From positions 5,888 through 69,887 of the forward strand of contig CALGTD010000022.1 of the NCBI GenBank assembly GCA_937901895.1: DNA of 64,000 bases, given 5' to 3'. Origin of the DNA: an uncultured Spartobacteria bacterium. GTDB taxonomy: Bacteria; Verrucomicrobiota; Verrucomicrobiia; Chthoniobacterales; JAATET01. Below are positions 51,571 to 58,861 of the stretch, piece by piece. The position numbers were made by a program, and so were the translations under genes. Below the pieces are notes generated by a model, which saw only the letters and a list, made by a program, of their open reading frames with translations, was not told the origin of the DNA and made no database searches. The first letter of the stretch is position 1. Every line of letters begins with the position of its first letter.

Positions 51571-52815
51571 TCATCGCGCCGGAGTGGAATAGTATTTCAC
51601 GATGCCGTTGACGATGCCGTCGGCGTATTCGCGAAAAATGCTCTGGCGCATTTTGCCGGCGACGGGGCGCTTGCCCTGATAATCGCCTGCCTGGATGCGG
51701 GCGAAGACCTCCTTGCTGTTCATGACATAGGGCTCGACGTAGACGACGGGACACTGGAAGAGGCGATTGGCGAGGAGATTGCGCGCCCAGACATAGGAGC
51801 CGCGACCGACCTTGATGGCATTGCCGCCCTGATACTCGTAGGGAGGAAGGCCGGTCGCCTTTGCCATGGCGGCTGCGATGTCCTCGGAGATGGCGAGTTC
51901 CTCGCGGAAGGCACGGGAAAGCAGCTTGTCGAGCATATTGAACCGCTGGTCCTCGTATGCGAGCTCGCGTCCGCCAAACGCCCCGGTGATCAGGAAGTGG
52001 AGGTGGTTCTCGTCCGTCAGGGTTGGCCGGTCCGGGTCGCCCCACGCCTCGGCGTTGAAATGGAGGCAAAGGACGAGGTCGGGTTTGATCTTCTCGTTGA
52101 TGAGATCGGCCCGGCGGCGGATTTCGCTGACGCGATAAAAGAGCAGTTCGGACTCGGATTTCAGTCGAGCGGCGGTGACGGGGGCATCCTTCTCGCGAAG
52201 GGAATAGGCGGCCTCCTTTCCGAGGCGGTCGGGGCGGACCGGCGTGACCGGCGCGGCCTTCGACCGCGTGAGCCAGACCTGGGCGCCGAGAGCCTCGAGT
52301 CGGGGAACGAGGAGCTTCGCGACGAGGAGCGTCATGTCGCCCTCGGTGACCGGAGCGGAGTTTCCGATGCGGAACCAGCGTTCCTCCATCTTCGCCCACT
52401 TTCCGCCGATGTGGCCGGGATCGATCGCGATGCGAACGCCCGAGAGTGGCTTGTTTGCTGGCCGTGCGGGCATCTGGGCCTTCTGTCGCCAGAATCGCGG
52501 CGCCGGCCGGATGGCTTCGGCGGTGGGCGCGAACCGCAGCACGAACGGTTTCTCACCGCGGCGGGTTTCGATTACGGCGGAGTTTTCGCCGACCTTGATG
52601 AACACCTTCCACGCGCCGGGCGCGTAAACCTTGTCGAGCAGGTAGAGGAAGTCCGACCGCGTGATCGACTCTTGATATTTCTCCAGCTGGTTCCAGTCGG
52701 GCCGTGGTGCCAGCGGAGAGAGGGCCTGGGCGCGGACGGGCTGGATCGCGGCAGCGAGGAGGGCGATTCCGGCGATGACGGCGGGAAGTTTCAAAGCGCG
52801 TGAGTTGTAACGCAT
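51571..52815 (-). CDS. N-acetylmuramoyl-L-alanine amidase (Amidase_3), secreted
   Basis: The 414-residue protein has a signal peptide (AVIAGIALLAAAIQPVRAQ), an N-terminal region of about 100 residues, and an Amidase_3 domain from about residue 127 (GVRIAIDPGHIGGKWAKMEE). The domain continues with a zinc-ligand Glu in the VTEGDMTLLVAK block and the later LVLCLHFNAEAWG, which supplies another His. It cleaves the bond between MurNAc and the peptide in peptidoglycan. The catalytic domain carries an insert (residues about 230-300) with DENHLHFLITGAFGG. Confidence 0.88.
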   Translation of the reverse strand: MRYNSRALKLPAVIAGIALLAAAIQPVRAQALSPLAPRPDWNQLEKYQESITRSDFLYLLDKVYAPGAWKVFIKVGENSAVIETRRGEKPFVLRFAPTAEAIRPAPRFWRQKAQMPARPANKPLSGVRIAIDPGHIGGKWAKMEERWFRIGNSAPVTEGDMTLLVAKLLVPRLEALGAQVWLTRSKAAPVTPVRPDRLGKEAAYSLREKDAPVTAARLKSESELLFYRVSEIRRRADLINEKIKPDLVLCLHFNAEAWGDPDRPTLTDENHLHFLITGAFGGRELAYEDQRFNMLDKLLSRAFREELAISEDIAAAMAKATGLPPYEYQGGNAIKVGRGSYVWARNLLANRLFQCPVVYVEPYVMNSKEVFARIQAGDYQGKRPVAGKMRQSIFREYADGIVNGIVKYYSTPAR

Positions 52816-52845
52816 GGCGGAGACGGGATACGATGAAAAGCACGC

Positions 52846-53634
52846 ATGATTCGGATACTTTTTCTAGGGGACATCGTCGGCGAACCGGGACGTGATGCCG
52901 TGATCCGGCGACTTCCCTCCCTTCGCGAGGAGCGGAAGATCGATTTTGTGATCGCAAACGGCGAGAACGCCGCCGGCGGCCGGGGTATCACTCCGAAGAT
53001 TGCGATCGACCTGCTGCGAAGCGGCATTGCGGTGATCACCACCGGCGATCACGTCTGGGATCAACGCGACCTCGCGCCATGGCTGCCAACCGAGCCGCGT
53101 GTGTTGCGGCCGGCAAACTACCCGGAGGGGGCGCCGGGATTTTCCAGCATCGTGCTGGAAACCGCGAAAGGCCGTGTTGCGGTGCTCGACCTGCAAGGGC
53201 GGACGTTCATGCAGCCGATCCTCGAAAACCCCTTCCGGGTCGCAAACGAAGAGGTGGAGCGGTTGCGCGCGGAGACACCGGTGATCTTCGTCGACATGCA
53301 CGCCGAGACGACAAGCGAGACGATCGCGATGGGCCGGCATTTGGATGGCAGGGTGTCGGCGGTCGTCGGCACGCACACGCATGTGCAGACGGCGGACGAG
53401 CGGATCTTTCCCGGTGGCACGGCATTCCTGTGCGACGCCGGAATGTGCGGACCGGAGGAGTCCATCCTCGGCCGGGCGGTGGAACCCATCGTGGGGAGGT
53501 TCCTCTCGAATCTGCCGGTCGCGTTTCCGATCGCGAAAGGACCGGTGAGATTGTGCGGCGTGTTCGTCGACATCGACGAAACCTCGGGCCGGGCTCTCGC
53601 GATCGAGCGTTTCAGCGAACTTCAGCCGGCGTAG
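52846..53634 (+). CDS. ymdB: YmdB-type metallophosphoesterase
   Basis: The 262-residue TIGR00282-type protein starts MIRILFLGDIVGEPGRDAVI and has VIANGENAAGGRGITPKIA, TGDHVWDQRDLAPWL, VDMHAETTSETIAMG and GTHTHVQTADERIFPGGTAF. The metal-binding Asp, Asn and His residues are all in place. YmdB of Bacillus hydrolyses 2',3'-cyclic nucleotides and influences biofilm and RNA turnover. It ends about 300 bases before rpmH. Confidence 0.93.
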   Translation: MIRILFLGDIVGEPGRDAVIRRLPSLREERKIDFVIANGENAAGGRGITPKIAIDLLRSGIAVITTGDHVWDQRDLAPWLPTEPRVLRPANYPEGAPGFSSIVLETAKGRVAVLDLQGRTFMQPILENPFRVANEEVERLRAETPVIFVDMHAETTSETIAMGRHLDGRVSAVVGTHTHVQTADERIFPGGTAFLCDAGMCGPEESILGRAVEPIVGRFLSNLPVAFPIAKGPVRLCGVFVDIDETSGRALAIERFSELQPA

Positions 53635-53638
53635 GCGT

Positions 53639-53743
53639 TCAGTGGTAGTGGATTCCGTCCACGGAAACCCAGCCGCGGCGGCGATGCCGACGATGCCGGA
53701 AATAGGAGAGCAGCCGTTTGAAGGGAGCCAGGAGAGACTTCAT
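53639..53743 (-). CDS. possible small basic protein (34 aa)
   Basis: An ATG at 53743 on the minus strand opens a 34-codon frame, MKSLLAPFKRLLSYFRHRRH followed by RRRGWVSVDGIHYH and a stop. The amphipathic basic N-terminus and aromatic C-terminus look more protein-like than random sequence, but there is no clear ribosome-binding site and no homologue that I recognise. It lies in the 297-base gap between ymdB and rpmH, which otherwise shows only a weak TTGACC box at 53877 that may belong to the rpmH promoter. Confidence 0.3.
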   Translation of the reverse strand: MKSLLAPFKRLLSYFRHRRHRRRGWVSVDGIHYH

Positions 53744-53931
53744 GTTTCTGGGTAGGGAGGGTCCGAAGTGTCTGCCGCTTGATCGAATATCGTCAACGGA
53801 AATCCTTGGTTTCCCGCATTTTGTGCATGCCCTTGAACGAGGGCGGCACGGGAAGTGAAGAAGTGCGGATGGGTGCTTGACCGAGGGGGGATTTTGGCGC
53901 ACCCTACCCGGCTCTTTTCGATTTCCGGCTT

Positions 53932-54105
53932 ATGAAACGCACCTATCAACCTTCGAAGCGCACGCGCAAGCGGCAGTTCGGATTTCGCGCCCGCATGAAG
54001 ACCAAGAACGGGCGCGCCATTCTCAATCGGCGCCGCGCCCGCGGACGCAAGCGGCTGCTGCCGAAGGGCGTCGAGGTGCATTACGCCCGTCATACCGCTG
54101 CCTGA
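53932..54105 (+). CDS. rpmH: ribosomal protein bL34
   Basis: The frame encodes 57 residues: MKRTYQPSKRTRKRQFGFRA, then RMKTKNGRAILNRRRARGRK and RLLPKGVEVHYARHTAA. The first 44 residues are a textbook bL34, and the C-terminal ~12 residues are an extension. It is the first gene of the rpmH-rnpA-yidD-yidC-jag cluster. Its 3' end overlaps the reading frame of the true N-terminus of RnpA (see that entry). Confidence 0.96.
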   Translation: MKRTYQPSKRTRKRQFGFRARMKTKNGRAILNRRRARGRKRLLPKGVEVHYARHTAA

Positions 54106-54460
54106 GTCGCATCGTTTTCCGGCTTCCGCCAGACTGCGCGCAAGCAGCGAGTTTCTCGCCGTGCGGACGAACGGCCGCATGGTGCAGGGGCGCCTGCTCC
54201 GCCTGAGTGTGATGCAATGCCCCGAAGGGGGTGAGGCGCGGCTGGGAGTCGTTACCTCCCGCCGGGTGGGTTGCGCAGTGGCGCGCAATCGCATGCGGCG
54301 GAGAATCCGGGAAATCTTCCGGAGGCGGCGCGCGTCCATCCGCCCGGGGATATGGCTGGTTGTGACGGCCAAGCCGGGCGCAGGGTCGGCTCCGTTTGAC
54401 GAGGTTCTGGACGAATGGTTGCGCCTTGCGGAGCGGCTCTCTATTTTCCGAGGCTCCTGA
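54080..54460 (+). CDS. rnpA: ribonuclease P protein component, with non-standard start codon
   Basis: RnpA is the protein cofactor that helps RNase P process tRNA precursors. The core RNR motif region CAVARNRMRRRIREIFRRRR is clear. The only standard start in frame is GTG 54161, but that would drop the conserved N-terminal segment RFPASARLRASSEFLAVRTN, which contains the substrate-binding cleft residues and is encoded just upstream. No ATG, GTG or TTG exists in this frame between the stop at 53996 and 54161. I therefore extend the gene to ATT 54080; ATA 54092 or CTG 54098 are alternatives. All lie inside rpmH. The minimal annotation would be 54161-54460. Confidence 0.85.
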   Translation: MTPVIPLPESHRFPASARLRASSEFLAVRTNGRMVQGRLLRLSVMQCPEGGEARLGVVTSRRVGCAVARNRMRRRIREIFRRRRASIRPGIWLVVTAKPGAGSAPFDEVLDEWLRLAERLSIFRGS

Positions 54461-54723
54461 TGAAGTCCATCCTCCTCGCATTGATCGCGCTCTATCGCCT
54501 CCTGGTGAAGCCGGCGATGCAGTTCATTGCGGGACCGGGTGGCTCCTGCCGGTTCACACCCAGCTGCTCGCGATATTGCGAGGAGGCGATTCGCACGCAT
54601 GGCGCGCTTGCCGGCGGCCTGCTGGGATTCAAACGCATCTGCCGCTGTCATCCGTGGGGCGGGCAGGGATACGACCCCGTGCCGGCGCGGCCGGCATCCA
54701 CGGAATCAATCTCGACACACTAA
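54460..54723 (+). CDS. yidD: membrane protein insertion efficiency factor YidD
   Basis: The 87-residue protein has an N-terminal amphipathic/hydrophobic helix (MKSILLALIALYRLLVKPAM) and the YidD cysteine pattern CRFTPSCSRYCEEAI followed by GFKRICRCHPWGG. YidD helps YidC insert inner-membrane proteins. The ATG shares one base with the rnpA stop (TGATG), and yidC begins 6 bases after its stop. Confidence 0.94.
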   Translation: MKSILLALIALYRLLVKPAMQFIAGPGGSCRFTPSCSRYCEEAIRTHGALAGGLLGFKRICRCHPWGGQGYDPVPARPASTESISTH

Positions 54724-54729
54724 GATCAA

Positions 54730-56469
54730 ATGGATCGCAAAGCGTGGCTGGCCGTCAGCCTTTCGATAATCGGACTCATCCTGTGGTATGTCTATTACCT
54801 GCCGTCGGTCCAGCCGACCGGCGCTCCGGCCGCACAGCCAACCGCATCGGCCACTCCGCAGGCGACGCCGCAGCAGATCGTCGAGCCGGTGGCGACACCG
54901 CAGCCGACCCCGCAGGGGCCGGTTATTGCCGCGCGCAGTGAGACGCTGAGCGCCGGGGAAGACGGCAATCGCGCGGAGTTCGTATTCAACAACGATACGG
55001 GCGGCATCCAGTCGGCGATCCTCTTGATGCACCTCGGGGAAAACGAGGCGGTGCATCTGAACCGTGACGCAGCGACGCCGATCGGAGCACTGGCATTCGA
55101 TCCCGCCACGCCGCTCGGTGGATTTGAGATGACGGCTGATCGGGAGGCGGGAACGGTCGTATTTACACGGCGCGATCCCGACGGACTGGAAATTCGCAAG
55201 GTCTTCACGCTGCCCGGACCGGATGTGAAGGCTTCGCCGTATGTGGTGAATCTCGAGGTCTCGTTTCACAACACCTCCGGAATTCCCATTTCCCGGCCAG
55301 CGTGGTTTGTGAGCGCTGGCTCGGCGGCGCCGATTCACGAGAAGGATCTGCCCACCTACACGCGCTTCGACTGGCAGCGGGAGGGCAAGATGAAGGGCAT
55401 CGATACGAACTGGTTCAAAGCCGGCTCGATTCTTGGTTTTCAGACGCGACCCGCGCGACCGGTTTTCACCGATACGGACGGACCGTTTCAATGGGTGGCT
55501 GTCGCGAGCCAGTATTTCTGCACCGTCCTGACCCCGCTCGATGCGCAGGGGACGTCGCTGTGGTCGTCGGGATTTGACGTGCCTCCCAAGTCGGGCGGCC
55601 GTCCGGTCTACGGTATTCGTGGTTCGCTCGGGATGCCGGCCTTCACGCTCGATGCGGGCGCGAGCCTCGAGCAGAAGTTCCAGATTTATTCCGGGCCGAA
55701 GGAACAGTCCCGCCTCGTGAGTCTGGGGCATGGCGAGCAGCAGGTGCTGAACTTCGGGTGGTTCGGCTTCGTCAGCAAGTTCCTGTTGTGGGCGATGAAT
55801 AAGCTGCACGGCCTCGTTGGCAGCTACGCGGCGGCGATCATTCTGCTAACCCTGCTCATCAAGGGGGCTCTGTGGCCGATCCAGAACCGCGCGACGAACT
55901 CGATGCGCCGGATGGCGGCCCTCTCGCCGAAGATGACGGAGCTTCGCGAGAAATACAAAGACGACCCGACGAAGATGAACCAGGAGCTGATGAAGCTCTA
56001 TCGGGACTACGGGATCAACCCGTTCAGCGGCTGCCTGCCGATGCTCATCCAGATTCCGATCTTTTTCGGCTTCTACGCGATGCTTGGAACGGCGATCGAG
56101 CTGCGCAACAGCTCCTTCCTTTGGATCCATGACCTGTCCCAGCCCGATACGATCGGACACATTCTCGGTTTCCCGATCAACGTCCTGCCGCTGGTGATGG
56201 CGGGCACGATGCTGTGGCAGATGGCCATCACCCCGAAAACCGGCGATCCCGCGCAGCAGCGCATCCTGATGTTCATGCCGATCATCTTCGTGGTGGTTGC
56301 CTATAATTATGCCTCCGCATTGTCGCTCTATTGGACAACGCAGAACCTTTTTTCTATCGTGCAGCTCTACCTCACGCGGAACAAGCCACTGCCGACCCTC
56401 GAGAAGATGAAGCCGGTGACGAAACCGACGGCGGGGGCAGGCAGGAAACGAAAGGGACGAAAATCGTAA
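54730..56469 (+). CDS. yidC: membrane protein insertase YidC
   Basis: The 579-residue inner-membrane protein has an N-terminal anchor (AVSLSIIGLILWYVYYLPSV), a Pro/Thr/Gln-rich spacer and a large periplasmic beta-sandwich domain (about 65-330). The conserved 60KD_IMP membrane core from about 355 on includes AAIILLTLLIKGALWPIQNR and GCLPMLIQIPIFFGFYAMLG. The large periplasmic domain marks the Gram-negative form. It inserts membrane proteins alone or with SecYEG. The stop shares one base with the jag start. Confidence 0.95.
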   Translation: MDRKAWLAVSLSIIGLILWYVYYLPSVQPTGAPAAQPTASATPQATPQQIVEPVATPQPTPQGPVIAARSETLSAGEDGNRAEFVFNNDTGGIQSAILLMHLGENEAVHLNRDAATPIGALAFDPATPLGGFEMTADREAGTVVFTRRDPDGLEIRKVFTLPGPDVKASPYVVNLEVSFHNTSGIPISRPAWFVSAGSAAPIHEKDLPTYTRFDWQREGKMKGIDTNWFKAGSILGFQTRPARPVFTDTDGPFQWVAVASQYFCTVLTPLDAQGTSLWSSGFDVPPKSGGRPVYGIRGSLGMPAFTLDAGASLEQKFQIYSGPKEQSRLVSLGHGEQQVLNFGWFGFVSKFLLWAMNKLHGLVGSYAAAIILLTLLIKGALWPIQNRATNSMRRMAALSPKMTELREKYKDDPTKMNQELMKLYRDYGINPFSGCLPMLIQIPIFFGFYAMLGTAIELRNSSFLWIHDLSQPDTIGHILGFPINVLPLVMAGTMLWQMAITPKTGDPAQQRILMFMPIIFVVVAYNYASALSLYWTTQNLFSIVQLYLTRNKPLPTLEKMKPVTKPTAGAGRKRKGRKS

Positions 56470-56933
56470 TGAGCCAGTCGCCCGCAGAAATCCTCGACAC
56501 GATCCTCGGATACCTCGGCTTTGCCTTTCGCATCGAAGAACAGGACCGCGACGGCACGCCGGTGCTGCAGATTTACACGAGCGATGCCGCGCTGCTTGTC
56601 GGCCGGCACGGGCAGACGCTCGACGACCTGCAATATCTCGTAAACCGGATCCTCCAGGAAAGCGGCGCAAAGGACACCCGGGTGATCGTCGATGTCGAGC
56701 ACCATCGCGACATGCGCGATGATGCGTTGATCCAGCGGGCCCGGCACCTGGCCGACGCCGTGCGCAACAGCGGACGATCGATCCAGACCGAGCCGCTGAA
56801 TTCCTACGACCGGCGGCTCGTCCACAATGCCTTCCGCGACGATCCTGATGTGATGACATGGAGTCCGCCCGACGATGCGCGCATCAAGCGGATCACCATC
56901 AAGCCGCGTCGGCGCAAGACCGCCGAGGGTTGA
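56469..56933 (+). CDS. jag: KH-R3H RNA-binding protein (Jag/KhpB-like), short form
   Basis: The 154-residue protein has a KH domain (about 40-80: LLVGRHGQTLDDLQYLVNRI, with the GRHG loop) and an R3H domain (about 85-150: LNSYDRRLVHNAF). The N-terminal Jag_N domain of the Firmicutes SpoIIIJ-associated protein is missing. KhpB/Jag binds RNA and influences cell elongation and division in Gram-positive bacteria. Its position after yidC is the classical one. The TAATG overlap with yidC implies coupled translation. Confidence 0.92.
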   Translation: MSQSPAEILDTILGYLGFAFRIEEQDRDGTPVLQIYTSDAALLVGRHGQTLDDLQYLVNRILQESGAKDTRVIVDVEHHRDMRDDALIQRARHLADAVRNSGRSIQTEPLNSYDRRLVHNAFRDDPDVMTWSPPDDARIKRITIKPRRRKTAEG

Positions 56934-56934
56934 T

Positions 56935-57450
56935 TCAGGCCGCCAGCCGCGGTGAGGTCTGCGGCTCCGGCGTGCCTCCGAACTTGGGATAGACGAACCG
57001 GGCGGCCGTCGAGTTCACGCGTGCGAAGCCGCGCGCGGTGCGGAGTCCGCTGGCGCGAAGAAATTCGAGCGAATCGTGCAGCAGCGCGCTGCCGAGTCCC
57101 CGCGACCGGTATTCATGAAGAATGCACGGTCCGGTGAGGAGATGGGATTCCGCGTCCTCGGTGGTGCGCAGGATCGATGCGCCGATGATGCGGGAGCCGT
57201 GTTGCACGACGACCGCGCCCGGGGGTTCGGCGTCCAGTGCCGCTGCGCAGTCCTTTTCGAGCGTCTCTCCGAAGGCCCCCCGTCCGCCGCTCCACGCGCG
57301 CTCCATCATCAGGGCGCTGGCGACGACACGCAGGATGACGTCGGCCTCGTCGGCCTCGGCCCGTCGAAACACAAACGGCGGCAGGGCGGGACGATCGCCT
57401 CCGGAAAAGGCGGCGAGGTCCCAATGAAAAAGCAGCCAGTCGTGGTTCAT
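56935..57450 (-). CDS. GNAT family N-acetyltransferase
   Basis: This 171-residue single GNAT domain has VFRRAEADEADVILRVVAS, AVVVQHGSRIIGASILRTTE and the acetyl-CoA loop HEYRSRGLGSALLHDSLEFL, followed by ARVNSTAARFVYPKFGGTP. The substrate cannot be deduced. It ends one base after the stop of jag on the other strand, so the two are tail to tail. Confidence 0.85.
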   Translation of the reverse strand: MNHDWLLFHWDLAAFSGGDRPALPPFVFRRAEADEADVILRVVASALMMERAWSGGRGAFGETLEKDCAAALDAEPPGAVVVQHGSRIIGASILRTTEDAESHLLTGPCILHEYRSRGLGSALLHDSLEFLRASGLRTARGFARVNSTAARFVYPKFGGTPEPQTSPRLAA

Positions 57451-57487
57451 CGACGGAATGGTATCGCAACCCGGGGCGCGGAGAGCC

Positions 57488-57577
57488 CTACGAAGCGTCC
57501 TGATCGTCGCGGCAAACCCACCAGACGCCTCCGAGGAGCGCCATTGCCAATACCGTAAATGCCGAGAGCGTGAACAT
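57488..57577 (-). CDS. possible 29-residue membrane peptide
   Basis: An ATG at 57577 on the minus strand opens a short frame, MFTLSAFTVLAMALLGGVWW followed by VCRDDQDAS and a stop. The first 21 residues would form one membrane helix, followed by an acidic tail. The size resembles small membrane peptides that attach to larger complexes, but there is no homology I recognise. It lies between the Nudix and GNAT genes on the same strand. Confidence 0.25.
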   Translation of the reverse strand: MFTLSAFTVLAMALLGGVWWVCRDDQDAS

Positions 57578-57636
57578 GAACGCCGTGGGACATCCCAGAC
57601 ACGCCGTCCCCCGTCAACAAAAATCCCGGGAATCGT

Positions 57637-58104
57637 TCAGTCTCCGTGGCCATCCCGCAGCTCCAATCCGAAGAAATCCCGGAACACCGCGCGGTAAACG
57701 GACCGCTTCATGGGAGCCGTCCAGCTCAGCGGGAATTGCGCGGGCAAGATCCATTGCGCCGCCCGGAATTCGGCGGCGGAAGGCTGCGCGAGAATGAGCG
57801 CCTCGTCTCCGAGGAAATCCGCGAGGAAATAGGTCTGCTCCTGTCCGCCGTAGCCCTCCTTCGTTCGGCCCGGCTCGAACTCGTAGCGATACGGGCCGCG
57901 CTGCTCGAGCACGCGATAGTCCGAAGGCATCAGCGAAATTTCCTCCAGAGTCTCCCGTGCGAGCGCCTCCTCGAGCGTCTCCCCGTCGGCGACGCCGCCC
58001 TGGGGGAACTGCCACGTGCCCGGATGGTCGCTCCGCTCGCAAACCAGGATCCGGCCGTCGCCCCGACGCAGAATCAGTGCGACATTCCGGCGGTAGGCGA
58101 TCAT
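57637..58104 (-). CDS. rppH: Nudix hydrolase, RppH-like
   Basis: The 155-residue protein begins MIAYRRNVALILRRGDGRIL. It has TWQFPQGGVADGETLEEALA and the Nudix box (G-x5-E-x7-R-E-x2-E-E, about residues 37-57), followed by SDYRVLEQRGPYRYEF. RppH removes pyrophosphate from mRNA 5' ends and starts RNA decay, and the WQFPQGG block is typical of it. A dinucleoside polyphosphate hydrolase is the main alternative reading. Confidence 0.85.
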   Translation of the reverse strand: MIAYRRNVALILRRGDGRILVCERSDHPGTWQFPQGGVADGETLEEALARETLEEISLMPSDYRVLEQRGPYRYEFEPGRTKEGYGGQEQTYFLADFLGDEALILAQPSAAEFRAAQWILPAQFPLSWTAPMKRSVYRAVFRDFFGLELRDGHGD

Positions 58105-58165
58105 GCCTCATGATTAAGCCAGCGTCGTCCGTCGTTGCCAGCGCGAATCACAAGGAGTCGATTCC

Positions 58166-58861
58166 TTGGAGGTGGTGCCGGCAACGAATGCTGGCAACCG
58201 GGCGCATCGTGGCTATATTTCCCGGCTCGACCCGTTGCTTCATCCGTTGCCGTCCGCTCGATCCATCCTGAAATCCGCAGCCGTCGCCGCTCTTGCGACG
58301 CTGTTCTGCGCAGGGATCGCACAGGCGCAGAACGCGGAGGAGCCGGAGCAGGGCCGGGCTCCGGGCGGCCGGGCCTCCGCCCGCATCCCCTATTGGAAAG
58401 TGGTGCTGCCCGGCGGGGCCTATGTGGTCCGCCTCGACATGATCGCCAGCGTGAGCCTTCAGCGCTACGTGCTGGATGGCGCCGCCCGCGTATCCGAGCT
58501 GAACATCACGACTCCCGGAGTGATGCAGCCGCGTTTTTATTACGTCGAAATGCTTCCGACCACCGTTCCGTCGGCAGGCGTCCAGGGCGCGATCGATCAG
58601 CGCCAGGAACAGGCTGCCGCGCTGGCGAGACGGGTCAATCCGGACGACCCGCCGTGGGCGAAGGTCGCCAAGACGTATCCCACCACCACTCACGCAGGCA
58701 CCATCGAATACCGCCTCGAAACGCGCGCGCAGCTCGAGCAGCTCTACGAGAGCCTCGAGCGGGCGTGGATTTCCCGGCGCACCGAGACCGTCACGCTCCC
58801 CGGCGCGGTGGATCCGGGCCAGACCGCCCGGGATTCGCAGGAGGGCGGCGGCAACGAATGA
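58166..58861 (+). CDS. secreted hypothetical protein coupled to purF
   Basis: The 231-residue protein starts at TTG 58166, supported by AAGGAG at 58152-58157 with an 8-base spacer. TTG 58235 or 58247 would give a more usual signal peptide. The signal segment SILKSAAVAALATLFCAGIA ends with AQAQN. The mature part has a beta-rich block (IPYWKVVLPGGAYVVRLDMI, TPGVMQPRFYYVEMLP) and an acidic helix at the end (LEQLYESLERAWIS). I do not recognise the family. The stop overlaps the purF start by four bases. Confidence 0.65.
   Translation: MEVVPATNAGNRAHRGYISRLDPLLHPLPSARSILKSAAVAALATLFCAGIAQAQNAEEPEQGRAPGGRASARIPYWKVVLPGGAYVVRLDMIASVSLQRYVLDGAARVSELNITTPGVMQPRFYYVEMLPTTVPSAGVQGAIDQRQEQAAALARRVNPDDPPWAKVAKTYPTTTHAGTIEYRLETRAQLEQLYESLERAWISRRTETVTLPGAVDPGQTARDSQEGGGNE

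Noticed and set aside
53635..53931. oriC in the rpmH leader
   Set aside because: I found no group of DnaA boxes and no A/T-rich unwinding region. The dnaA gene is also absent.
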